Shown in pieces: positions 45,936 to 57,028 of a DNA stretch of 64,000 nt; the first letter of the stretch is position 1; each line of letters opens with the position of its first letter. The translations under genes were made by a program, and so were the position numbers. The stretch spans positions 5,845,001 through 5,909,000 of the forward strand of contig JBBBDQ010001122.1 in NCBI GenBank assembly GCA_037127315.1, in the 5' to 3' direction. This stretch comes from Ascarosepion bandense. Lineage: Eukaryota > Mollusca > Cephalopoda > Sepiida > Sepiidae. A model generated the notes under the pieces. That model ran no database searches, was not told the origin of the DNA, and worked only from the letters and a program-made list of their open reading frames with translations.

Positions 45936-47112
45936 ATTTAATTTTCTTTGGCGCATTAGTATTTTCTTTTACAAAAAGGCATTGCTGGGTTTTTTGTTTT
46001 TTTTTTTTTTACAAAATGTGTTGTTGGTAATTTCTGATTGGCTGAGAGAATCTGTGGTCATAAGCAGGTAAAGATAACTCACTTCACATTATAATTTTTA
46101 ATATAAATAAAGTTTACCAAAGGCGTCTCAGGAGTTTGAAGTAATAGCAGTAGCAACAGGAAAAGCGTTTAAGTTCCTTGCCAAGATTAGCAACAGAGAT
46201 TAATGAGAAAATATACAAATCTATTTTATTAAAATAGAACAGCATTTGATATTTCATACAAATGCTACACATGTACATTTCTGAAAAAAATGTGAACAGT
46301 CATTTTCTGGTATCATTCAATATTTTTTCTTGCTGCACAAATTTTTCCTTTCCTTTTTATCTGCCTATCAACACAACAAATAAACTGGTCCACTTGTAAA
46401 AAATATTGAAATATTTTCTGTGGGAATAATTTTTGTAGATTCTTTATACCTTCGTCAAGCCATGATATGGATTTGTTTTAGGAAACCCTGTTTATAATTT
46501 TGAAGCTGTTAATTGGATCCCTGACTTTGAGTGCACTTAGATTTTATTTAGACATGTTACCCCTTGATAATGTGCTTATGTCATAGATATCTACATATTT
46601 TTTTTTATGCTCTTGTTAATTTATGTAAATTGTTCTTTAATTAAAAATAATGACAAAAAATCTTTCTGTAAAAAAAATTAAAAAAAGCTATTTCACAAAA
46701 GAATTGCTTGTTTAAAATATTTTCATTAAAAAAACAAAAACATACAAAAATATTTGTTCTTTATTTAAAAAATATTCTTGTTCAGTAATCCAGGATTTTT
46801 TTATTAAAATCTGAAAGACTGAATTTCAAACAATAATAAAATAAAGAAAACATGATTATGCTTGTGAAATAAATCATTTGTATTTACAAACATATGTACA
46901 TGAATTCAAAAGAAGTAAAAACAGTCGATGGTTGAGGTAGTCTTTGAGTAATTCGTTCTTAGAATAAGCTTTAGCTTAGAAATGATTTTTAAATAGCTGC
47001 TTCACAGAATAAGGCTGTGGTTGGAAAAAAAAAAAAAAAAGAAGACTTATTAACAAAAATTCACTGACCATCTTTTCTGTTAATGGAGATATTTTATTTG
47101 AATTTACCAATA

Positions 47113-47247
47113 CAGTATAACTCGGATATGAGAGATTTTCTCTGGTCCCGAATTAGAGCCTGTGGTAATGTACATAAAATACACGAAAACCGGATATAAG
47201 AGAACTTTTATACAGTCCGGACAACTCTCTTATATCAGGGTTACACT
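47113..47247 (-). mobile_element. Pogo-like MITE (mirror of 10,639-10,777)
   Basis: Termini CAGTATAACTCGG and its inverted relative ending ttacactg; TA flanks the left end. Confidence 0.65.
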
Positions 47248-47255
47248 GATACTTT

Positions 47256-48061
47256 GGTAGACCTGAAGCAGACCACCACCATGTTAAATTTCGTTGATTT
47301 CATTTTTTTTTTTTTTTTACATTTTTCAGCGCAGTCTTATCAATAACCCACTTAGCTTTATGACAGACAAAAAAACATTTCAACAATTTCAATATTCAAA
47401 CATTTTCGGGGCGGGGGGGGGGTGCATTTTCTCATACAATGCTATAGTAAATCGAGCCTCCATTTTAAAACCAGTCGCCGGTACATTACCGCCACCTGTA
47501 GTGTAAATTTGTTTATTATCAAGTTTTTCAGACTTTTTTTCAGTGCAATATTATCTTTTACACCTTAAACTTTATGAATGACAAAAAAAATTTGCCAAAA
47601 TTTCAATACTTAAAGAATTTGGGTGGGGGCAGTTTCTCATGCAACCTTACAGTGGATTGATTTATTTTACTTTAACATTGTATGAGAAACTGACCCCCCC
47701 CCCCCACACACACACAAATTTGTTTTATTGTAATTTTTCAAAATTGTTTTTTGATAAATAGAAAGTTTAAGTAACAATCGATAGAACTGTGCTGAAAAAA
47801 GTAAAAAAAAAAAAAAAAATGTAATTAAACAAAATTAACACAAACAAAGCGACCCCCCCCAATGTGAGTGAACTGAAAATGGAGGATCGATTTACTTTGT
47901 GTAAGAAACTGACCCCCAACCCCAAGTGGTTTAAATATTGAAAGTTTTTCAAATTATTTTTGATAATCGGAAAGTTTAAGTAACAAGCGATAGGATTGCG
48001 CTGAAAAAAAAAATGAAAAACAATAAATTTAAAGGTGGTGGTAGTCTTCTTCAGGTCCGCC
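47256..48061 (-). mobile_element. MITE family A in tandem copy 1
   Basis: Terminus ggtagacctgaagcagacc at the left and inverted cttcaggtccgcc at the right. Mirror of 9,825-10,631. Confidence 0.7.
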
Positions 48062-48599
48062 AATGTTTCTTTCAGCATTTGCTGGGGGAAGCACATCTTT
48101 TTTTAGGTTTTACTGGAAGATACCTGCATCTCTGCTCTTTGAAAGTCAAAATCTATGAAGTTTTACAATAAATTTTTCACAAAAGTAAGCTTTAGAAAAC
48201 TAATTTTATTTTTTTCCTGATTGATCAAATATTTCACATGGTGATGTTAATTTCTAACCAACAGAAACTGATTTAAACTGTCTACATTGTTTTATGGAAT
48301 CATTTTGACATGTTCTAATATGGTATGTAATTTATGTGGGAAATATATATGTTATATTACCTATAATGTAAGAACAGTTTCAAACTTGATATTTGTAGAA
48401 CAGTTATTTTCTGATAATTCTGTAAATGCCAAAGATCAATTTTACATTGTATCTATAGTATAAACAGAAAACCCCTTCTGAAATTTAAAAAAAAAAATTT
48501 GGATTCTGAAATGTATCAGTATCTAAGGTGAATTAAATCCAGAAAATATTTTTATTTTAAATCATAAGAAATATTTTTGTTATGATAATGGTTTACTGA

Positions 48600-48880
48600 T
48601 GCAAGTCCTACTAATTAACCCATTGCTGGAGGGAGAAGAGGTAAATTCATACTTTAGCCAAAGGTATTTGTGCATAAGTGAATATAACAAACCCAGTAGG
48701 AATTGGAACTCAGATCTTCAATTAACAATACCAAGCCTTTATAGATTACACCAATACCACACCCAAACTTATATCACCTAGTATTCCCAAGCAGTCACCC
48801 ATCTACCTAATGACCAAGCCCAACATTGTTTAACTTCAGTGATCATACAAATAAAGGTAATGTGGCCATAATCCTTGCAA
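48600..48880 (-). mobile_element. 5S-tRNA SINE in tandem copy 1
   Basis: 5S-like part (48,770-48,880) with inverted A and C boxes, then the tRNA-like segment and SINE body. Mirror of 9,007-9,290. Confidence 0.75.
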
Positions 48881-50097
48881 CCTAAGGAAGATCTAATCTA
48901 CAATAAGTTTTTTCCACAAAAAAAATTTCCCTATTATTTTCTGTGACACACAATATCTAATGTTTAAAATGAAAAATCTTTCAAGAAGTCTTTACTTTAG
49001 CTTGAAGAGAATAAATTTAATATTTCTAATAAGCAAAATACTTTATTATAAACATAATTCAAATTGACCTGAAGGTGTTTAGTTTTGAAATTGTTAAAAT
49101 CAGCAATTTGAGCACCATTTCTAGCAATCTTTCATCACAATATAAGTCACTTAATTAAAGAAATTTTTCAAAAATAAATTATACATATCTGAAACTTTAT
49201 TTGAAGAATATTAGCAGATTTAAAGTTTAATCAATCTGATTTGAAACAAATATTAATTAAGTTTAAGATACTGCAGAAATGTATTTTCTATTATGGCAGT
49301 AACTGTTTATTTAAGGTGTCAACAGCTTGACTGACAGAAGTTTATCTAATATTTTTCTACAGTGAACATATCTGTAAAATTACTTGAGAAATATAACGTG
49401 TACACTTTGTTAATATTATTTTTAACTGCCCAGTAACCTTTAAAATTTAGGAAAATATTTTCTTTAATCTCATATTTTGAATTTTACATATTTTGATCTT
49501 AAATTTACTCTAGTTACTACACTTATTTTCTGATAATGCCATGTATGGAGGGCTGTATTTTTTTTATGCTCTTGTTAATTTATGTAAATTGTTCTTTAAT
49601 TAAAAATAATGACAAAAAATCTTTCTGTAAAAAAAAATTAAAAAAGCCATTTCACAAAAGAATTGCTTGTTTAAAATATTTTCATTAAAAAAAAAACAAA
49701 AAACAAAAACATACAAAAATATTTGTTCTTTATTTAAAAGAAATCTTGTTCAGTAATCCAGGATTTTTTTATTAAAATCTAAAAGACTGAATTTCAAACA
49801 ATAATAAAATAAAAATAAAGAAAACATGATTATGCTTGTGAAATAAATCATTTGTATTTACAAACCTATGTACATGAATTCAAAAAAGTTAAAAAGAAGT
49901 AAAAACAGTTGATGGTTGAGTTAGTCTTTGAGTCGTTCGTTCTTAGAAAAAGCTTTAGCTTAGAAATGATTTTTAAATAGCTGCTTCACAGAATAAGGCT
50001 GTGGTTGGGAAAAAAAAAACAACTTATTAACAAAAATTCACTGACCATCTTTTCTGTTATTGGAGATATTTTATTTGAATTCACCAATATACATTTT

Positions 50098-50863
50098 GGC
50101 AGACCTGAAGCAGACTACCACCATGTTTAATTTCGTTGATTTTCATTTTTTTTTTTTTTACTTTTTTCAGTGCAGTCCTATCGATTACCCACTTAGCTTT
50201 ATGATTGACAAAAACATTTTGAAAAATTTTCAATATTCAAACATTTTCCAGGGAGGGGGATCAGCTTCTCATAGAACGTTATAGTAAATCGAGCCTCCAT
50301 TTTAAAACCAGTCGCCGGTACATTACCACCACCTGTAAATTTGTTTATTATCAAATTTTTTGGACTTTTTTCACTGCAATATTATCTTTCACACCTTAAA
50401 CTTTACAAATGACAAAAAAAATTTGCAAAAATTTCAATACTTAAAGAATTGAAAATGGAGGATTGATTTACTTTAACGTTGTATGAGAAACTGAGCCCCC
50501 CCCACCCCACAAGTTTGATTTATTGTAATTTTTCAAAAAATTTTTTTTTGATAAATGGAAAGTTTAAGTAACAATCGATAGAACTGCACTGAAAAAAGGA
50601 AAAAAAAAAAAAATGCAAAACAACAAAATTAACATAAACAAAGCGACCCCAATACGAGTGAACTGAAAATGGAAAATTGATTTACTTTAATGTTGTATAA
50701 GAAACTGACCCCCACCCCCAAGTGGTTTAAATATTGAAATGTTTTCAAATTATTTTTGATAATCAGAAAGTTTAAGTAACAAGCGATAGGACTGCTCTGA
50801 AAAAAATAAAAAAAATGAAAAACAACAAATTTAAAGGTGGTGGTAGTCTCCTTCAGGTCCGCC
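50098..50863 (-). mobile_element. MITE family A in tandem copy 2
   Basis: Both termini are present (ggcagacctgaagcagac and cttcaggtccgcc). The interior retains an 'aatgttgta' stretch that is missing from copy 1 and from the left arm. Confidence 0.7.
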
Positions 50864-51439
50864 AATGTTTCTTTCAGCATTTGCTGGGGGAAGCACATCT
50901 TTTTTTAGGTTTTACTGGAAGATACCTGCATCTCTGCTCTTTGAAAGTCAAAATCTATGAAGTTTTACAATAAATTTTTCACAAAAGTAAGCTTTAGAAA
51001 ACTAATTTTTTTTTTTCTGATGATCAAATATTTCACATGGTGATGTTAATTTCTAACCAACAGAAACTGATTTAAACTGTCTACATTGTTTTGTGGAATC
51101 ATTTTGACATGTTTTAATATGGTATGTAATTTATGTGGGAAATATATATATTACTTATATGGTATGTAATTTATGGTGGAAATGAATGTTATATTACCTA
51201 TAATGTAAGCACAGTTTCAAACTTGACATTTGTAGAACAACAGTTATTTTCTGATAATTCTGTAAATGCAAGGGATCAATTTTACATCGTATCTATAGTA
51301 TAAACAGAAAACCCCTTCTGAAATTTAAAAAAAAAATTTTGGATTCTGAAATGTATCGGTATCTAAGGTTGATTAAATCCAGAAAATATTTTTATTTTAA
51401 ATCATCATAAATATTTCTGTTATGATAATGGTTTACTGA

Positions 51440-51720
51440 TGCAAGTCCTACTAATTAACCCATTGCTGGAGGGAGAAGAGGTAAATTCATACTTTAGCCA
51501 AAGGTATTTGTGCATAAGTGAATATAACAAACCCAGTAGGAATTGGAACTCAGATCTTCAATTAACAATACCAAGCCTTTATAGATTACACCAATACCAC
51601 ACCCAAACTTACATCACCTAGTATTCCCAAGCAGTCACCCATCTACCTAATGACCAAGCCCAACATTGTTTAACTTCAGTGATCATACAAATAAAGGTAA
51701 TGTGGCCATAATCCTTGCAA
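51440..51720 (-). mobile_element. 5S-tRNA SINE in tandem copy 2
   Basis: Nearly identical to the copy at 48,600-48,880; same 5S boxes. Confidence 0.75.
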
Positions 51721-52395
51721 CCTAAGGAAGATCTAATCTACAATAAGTTTTTTCCACAAAAAAAATTTCCCTATTATTTTCTGTGACACACAATATCTAA
51801 TGTTTAAAATGAAAAATCTTTCAAGAAGTCTTTACTTTAGCTTGAAGAGAATAAATTTAATATTTCTAATAAGCAAAATACTTTATTATAAACATAATTC
51901 AAATTGACCTGAAGGTGTTTAGTTTTGAAATTGTTAAAATCAGCAATTTTTGCACCATTTCTAGCAATCTTTCATCACAATATAATTCACTTAATTAAAA
52001 AAATCTTTCAAAAATAAATTATACATATCTGAAACTTTATTTGAAGAATATTAGCTGATTTAAAGTTTAATCAATCTGATTTGAAACAAATATTAATTAA
52101 GTTTAAAATACTGCAGAAATGTATTTTCTATTATGGCAGTAACTGTTTAAGGTGTCGAGAACTTGACTGACAGAAGTTTATCTAATATTTTTCTACAGTG
52201 AACATATCTGTAAAATTTACTTGAGAAATATAACGTGTACGCTTTGTTAATATTATTTTTAACTGCTCAGTAATCTTTAAAATTTAGGAAAATATTTTCT
52301 TTAATCTCATATTTTGAATTTTACATATTTTGATCTTAAATTTACTCTAGTTACTACACTTATTTTCTGATAATGTCATGTATGGAAGGCTGTAT

Positions 52396-53174
52396 TTACA
52401 AAAATCAACACATTTATATACAAAAAAAAAATTTCAAAATATTGGGGTTGATGTACTAAACTTTTTCATTTATGATTAGTGAATATAATTAAGAACAATA
52501 TCACCTCTAACAAATAATACAGAAATTTGAAAGATTTAAAAATGAATAAAGTTTTCTAAACAAAATGAAAACAATTCTTGTAAAAATTCATTATTTATGG
52601 AAAAATTGTTTTCTTAAGACAATATTGCCCATAATGTATCTTATTCATAAAAGCAATTAAAAGCTTTATTTCCCAAAGACTTTGAGAAATGAAAGAACTC
52701 AACCCCATAGTGAGTTGAAGACTAATATGTTTGGCCCACACCCCTAATAACATAACAGATTCAGTCCATATTTAGTTGAAAAAACTAAAATAATTAAATA
52801 TCCTAAGCAAAATCTGCTTTTAAAATTACGAAAGGAATTCATAAGCAACTGTCATCATAAATCCAATTTTTTAAATTTACGTATTAACCCCACTAAATAT
52901 AATCCAAATTTAAATTTACTGTTTTCACGTTTCCTTTTCTTCTTCATATTTATTATAGAATTACAACAATCATATATGCTAACTTCTTTTGACCCTTACC
53001 TTTTCTAGTTTAATCATTTGATATGAGTCAGTGCCTTAATTTGTAAATTTGATTTTATCAATTTTTTTATTTACTTCCCCTAATATGATTGATTTATTTT
53101 ATCTTTTAGTTCTTTACTATTGAATAATTAAAATAATACCTCCCATTTTATAATAGCCCCTTTCCATTCCAGTT

Positions 53175-53176
<2 letters not shown>
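52396..53176. other. AT-rich right-arm segment
   Basis: Mirror of about 7,560-8,330. No gene. Ends at a (TA)n run (53,177-53,215) that is not present in the left arm. Confidence 0.6.
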
Positions 53177-53218
<42 letters not shown>

Positions 53219-53221
53219 CAT

Positions 53222-53265
53222 CTGCAGACAGATCTATTTCACTGTATCACAGCTCATCAGTACGG
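53222..53265 (-). ncRNA. Hammerhead ribozyme, near intact
   Basis: Minus strand: stem I CCGTA/TGCAG (one C-A mismatch), core CTGATGA (53,260-53,254), stem-loop II gctgtgatacagt, GAAA, stem III ATA/TGT with 4-nt loop, and GTC. In the left arm the matching site has lost stem-loop II. Confidence 0.7.
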
Positions 53266-53525
53266 TTAGACTGATTGCTTTTTAACCCGACCGAATTGGC
53301 GTCAGTCGGCAATTCTACCTCTGGGCTATGGGCGTTCGGTGGGAGAAGCCAGACTTTTTAGCACATATATTATCATTATACGCAATCCACAGACAGGCCT
53401 GTTTTGCTGTATCACAGCTCTTCAGTGTGGCTAGATTAACCGTTTTGCCTCAAGCCGAGACTGAAATCTGACTGATTTGACAGCAGTTGGATATTCATCC
53501 ACCAGGTCAAAGGTGCAACGTCAGA
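53222..53525 (-). mobile_element. Tandem tRNA-like/hammerhead units (mirror of 7,196-7,504)
   Basis: Two hammerheads on the minus strand. One at 53,430-53,387 has perfect 5-bp stem I but core AAAA instead of GAAA. One at 53,265-53,222 has CTGATGA, a full stem II, GAAA, GTC, and one mismatch in stem I. The tRNA-like unit between them has lost part of its B box. So in each arm a different hammerhead of the pair is the better preserved. Confidence 0.7.
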
Positions 53526-53736
53526 AAAAGGCTGATTTCATAACGTGCAATGTATTTTATGATATGTAAACGTCAATCTTAATTTAATGTAATTATTTCA
53601 ATTTAATTCATAATTTTAATTATTCTAAATTACCTTAGTTTTTCCCCTCTTATCAGAAATGAATTAGAACACTCTCAGCTATTGGGCGTGTATAATGATA
53701 ATATTCATGCTAAAAAGTTTGCCTTCTTCTACCGAG

Positions 53737-53815
53737 CGCCCATAGCTCAGAGGTAGAATCGCTGACTGATGCCAATTTGGTTGGGTTTTAATCCTGGGTA
53801 AAAAGCAATCGGCTG
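53737..53815 (+). mobile_element. tRNA-like unit without hammerhead (mirror of 6,970-7,060)
   Basis: A box tagctcagaggtagaat and B box gggttttaatcctgg are intact. The hammerhead that follows in the left-arm copy is replaced by (TA)n/(CA)n. Confidence 0.6.
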
Positions 53816-54180
53816 TCTATATATATATATATACACACATACATACATACACGTACATTTTTTTATAATCATTTCACCCCAAGCAAGGCAGTACTGTATT
53901 ATAAATAATAATTTAACAAATGCACTGTTCATACACAAAAATAAATTCAACCACAATTTTAACCTAAAAAAAGCCATGCCTATGCAAAAGAAAAAAATAT
54001 TTACTCAGATGGAAAAATTTCAAGAGTGCTGACATCAATTGTTATAGTTTAAATCACCTTTCTTTTTTGATGAGTGTTATCGCCTCCTATACCTTATAAG
54101 AAACCATGAATGATCCCCCTTTCTTGCTAGGGCTGACAGCCATTCGATCTCATGACTTCGTAAATACTACACGTGTATTT

Positions 54181-54270
54181 TGTTAGTGAATAAAACCGAT
54201 ATCAACGGTATACTGGTCTCAACTTGGCATTTACACTATCTTCTATTTACTTCAATTTTATTCACTAACA
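54181..54270 (+). repeat. 5' LTR of the Gypsy-type element, inverted copy
   Basis: 90 bp with the same 15-bp inverted termini as 6,461-6,550. Confidence 0.85.
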
Positions 54271-54277
54271 AAATAAG

Positions 54278-55030
54278 ATGGACAGATTACTGTGTCCTGA
54301 AAGGTTCGACGTAGAGCCTACAAATCCCAACTCTGAAAAATGATATAAGCACTGGAATCTAACATTTACAAACTATTTGAACACTATCAATAGCAGCAGT
54401 GACATCGAAAACAGCCGACAGAACTTCTTCGCTTTAATAAACAGCATATCGGCCTTGGTATACGATATTATAAGCAATGCCAAGGACTACGATAGCGCTA
54501 TGGAGGCCCTAGACAACACATACATCAAGCCTGCTAAAATTGTATACAATAAGCATCAGCTTTTAACTCTTAAGCAGCAACCAGCACAGAGTGTCGATTC
54601 CTTTATGCAACAATTAGAAATTCTCGAAAGCTTGTAATTTCCAAGCAGTGAAGACTGAGGAAAACAAAAAACAATACATACGAGACGCATTTATCAGCAG
54701 CATCAACGCCTCCTCAATTCGACAACGCTTACTAGAAAAACCCTTCCTCACACTCCAAGAAACGTATGCAATGGCCAGATCACTGGAACAAGTGGGAAAA
54801 CACTCAGAATGCTACGAACAAGGTAATAATACAATGGCTGCTACCATAATCACTTCGGAAAATGAGTTTAGCTTCTGTACAGAAAAATGTCCAGTCTAAA
54901 AGAGTCTGCTTCTTCTGTGGAAACTCACGTCATTCCAGGTAGTTATATCCAGTGCGTAATGCCGAGTGCAGAAAATGTCAAAAAAAGTATGTAGAGCTTT
55001 TGTAACTGCCGCATTATACGACACTGACTC
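54278..55030 (+). pseudogene. Gypsy gag, inverted copy
   Basis: It begins with ATG at 54,278, 8 bases after the LTR. A TGA occurs early, where the left-arm copy has a leucine codon. Open parts are 54,377-54,637 and 54,648-54,899, separated by the frameshift shared with the left arm. The zinc-knuckle region (about 54,905-54,990) is further broken; CFFCGNSRH and CRKCQKK remain recognisable. Everything downstream of gag (protease onward) is absent because the arm ends. Confidence 0.75.
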
Positions 55031-55077
55031 CCCACCGCCTGCTATCGCCTGACTACAAACAGAGACAAAGGATATTC

Positions 55078-55205
55078 AGTCAGTTAAGTGCCATACGTGA
55101 AACACGCCTGGGTGATCATGTCCCAAAAGAGACATGACTGACTGGGCAGAAGATTATCCCACAGTAGGTTGCCATTGCTTTCTGCGGTAGACTGGTTGCC
55201 AGCCA
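55078..55205 (-). mobile_element. 3' half of a SINE at the outer arm junction
   Basis: Same SINE insertion as 5,331-5,637, identified by the shared flank aatatcctttgtctc. Only the 3' part from ggcaaccagtc onward is present; it is fused directly to a different LTR element. Confidence 0.85.
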
Positions 55206-56241
55206 TTAGCAGGATTTGACTTCTTGGGAGGCTGAGTTCCTTCTCTGGATACGGTATCAACCATTTATTGCTAATCCAAGTTCGCAACTTGCAATCATAC
55301 TCCTCTTGGATGTGTTTAGGTATGGTGTATTCAGACGTCTGATTAATTAAGCACTCTGATGGTTGGTCACCTGCCCACTTCAAGGTTGCTGTCCATGCTT
55401 TCTCATTCAGGTCGAATTCTACCTTAAAGTCAGGTTCTTTGATTTTTCACTGCAATTGTGGCACCAACACTAGGAAAGCTGGCTTCACCACGCTCATTGT
55501 TATAGACACTGCCCAACAGATGTATGACATTCGATCCAAGAAAGAGATCGAACCCTAATAGGTTGCCATCCGTGGCTAACATTTAAAACCCCCAGGGGGG
55601 TTTCTTTCTCCCACTGGCAGCGTGACAATGCTAACTCCTCTACTAGTCATACTCTTCCTATTAACTGTCAATACATCTGTCTTCCATCCATGCCATGAAC
55701 CGCAAACCAAACTTTTCACAAGACAGCAAGTACACCCTGAATCAACCAATACATTATGCATCATTCTGTTGATGCACACATTCGTCACTGGTTGGCTAGT
55801 TTTTGCATTACAAGGCAAGAGTGGCACTCAATTCTCACCCCATTCTCCATTTCCCAGACACTTTGATGTGGTGTGGCCCTCCTTTTGGCACTTGTGACAT
55901 CAGATGTTTGGTTTGCCACACTGTTCAGGTCCTTCAAGTAAACAGTGCCTAGCAAAATGATTGAACCCAGAACAGTTAAAACAGTACAACGAGCCCTCAG
56001 CAAGCTTGTGTTTTACTGTGGCTGGTCAGTCAGCCATGGCAGCAACCTTTTCATTATTAACGATGGCCTGTGCTTGACCCAGCATACGTTCTGCAGGTAT
56101 ATAGTTAACATCAGCAGATACCCTTAAAAGCTCCTCTGTGAAGGCAGGCAGTCCATCCATAAAGGCATACATCATTGCCCTGTCACATATTCCTCCAAAC
56201 AGACTGGCAAGTTTCTTTAATGCCATGTACAATTCATCCAT
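55206..56241 (-). pseudogene. Second Gypsy-type element: gag, zinc knuckles, protease, pol linker
   Basis: On the minus strand, a gag C-terminal segment (56,241-56,026) with KKLASLFGG and FMDGLPAFTEELLR is followed by two CCHC knuckles. These are CFNCSGFNHFARHC and, after an in-frame TGA, CHKCQKEGHTTSKC (about 55,985-55,860). Then comes a retropepsin with VLVDSG (about 55,755-55,738) and the segment before RT (55,383-55,206), with an EYDCKLRTWI block and PYPEKEL. Several frame changes separate these parts. The element is cut at 55,205 exactly where the SINE half begins; RT, RNase H and integrase are missing. It differs from the element at 3,543-6,550 in all regions. Gypsy-like assignment rests on the knuckle-protease-linker order. 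Confidence 0.7.
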
Positions 56242-56604
56242 AGTATCGCAACCGGCTGGAAGCTACAGCCGGCTGCTCAAACGTCTAAAATGCGTCACTA
56301 CGGAAAAGAAAGCGAGGCCATCAATTTCCGGTGACTCAGCGTTTCCAGGGACCAAAAGGCTGAAAAATAACAACAAAACGAAGTATAAACACACACAAGC
56401 GCTCGCACACAAAAAACAATGCTCTGAAAGTAATCTATGTACACATGGGGTGCAAACAAAACCCATGTGTACATTCAAAAGTTGAGAGAGAATTTTTACT
56501 AACCAAACAAAGATATTACTAGCTCGGCAATGTTGCAGACCATAGCCAACAGAAACATGGCCGATTTTTTTTTTTTACCACCAAAACCAGAGGACCTGAG
56601 CTTG
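56242..56604. other. Possible 5' leader of the second LTR element
   Basis: Contains two hairpins: aaccggctggaagctacagc / agccgg around 56,250-56,276, and a 14-bp inverted repeat tgtacacatgggg...cccatgtgtaca at 56,438-56,473. No gene. The LINE begins at about 56,605. Confidence 0.4.
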
Positions 56605-56653
56605 ACCAACCATTTCCTCCCAGACTTTTGTTTGTGTGGATTTTGTGTTGTGG

Positions 56654-57028
56654 GAGCCTAGTGGAGCATTTGTTCCTCCGTGATATTTGTTCGCACTTTG
56701 TCTCTCGGACATACTGATTTCCAGCCCGAGTTTATTGCTCGGGCCAGCGTAAAGTAGTGTTTTCTCGAAAACGCGAAACACCGGAAAGAAGTTGTCCAGC
56801 GTTCGGCCACCTCGTGGCATAGCCATGGTCTAGCCACTTCCCCGACTATTCGTTGGAAGAGCCTAGCGGAGCATTTGTTCCTCCGTGATATTTGCTTGCG
56901 CTTTGTCTCTTGGACACACTGATTTCCAGCCCGAGTTCATTGCTCGGGCCAGCGTAAAGTAGTGTTTTTTCGAAAACGCGAAACACCGGAAAGAAGTTGT
57001 CCGGTGATCGGTCACTTTTGTGGCATGG
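56654..57028 (+). promoter_or_regulatory. Tandem about 205-bp 5' UTR monomers of the LINE
   Basis: Two direct repeats begin gagcctag at 56,654 and 56,859. Each contains a hairpin cccgag/ctcggg (56,724-56,744 in the first) and the block gcgtaaagtagtg...gcgaaacaccgg. By analogy with rodent L1, such monomers usually act as internal promoters; that is an inference. The same pair occurs at 63,207 and 63,413. Confidence 0.65.

Larger units (their letters stand above)
46600..49558. repeat. Tandem duplication, copy 1
   Basis: Corresponds to left-arm 8,330-11,306 inverted. It starts at ttttttatgctcttgttaat and ends at ggctgtattt. It contains the pogo-like MITE, MITE A and the 5S SINE. Confidence 0.9.
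49559..52395. repeat. Tandem duplication, copy 2
   Basis: Second copy of the same unit, joined head-to-tail to copy 1 at a T-rich microhomology (ggctgtattt / tttttatgctc). It lacks the pogo-like MITE and differs from copy 1 at many positions. Confidence 0.9.
44037..55205. repeat. Right arm of giant inverted duplication
   Basis: Reverse-oriented counterpart of 5,509-13,995. It is longer by about 2.7 kb owing to the tandem duplication at 46,600-52,395. It ends inside a SINE at 55,205, where unrelated LTR-element sequence begins. Confidence 0.93.

Noticed and set aside
5509..55205. Giant transposon (Polinton/Maverick or similar) with very long terminal inverted repeats
   Set aside because: No integrase, polymerase B, capsid or ATPase genes in the spacer, the arm ends lie inside a SINE and a microsatellite, and no target duplication is seen.
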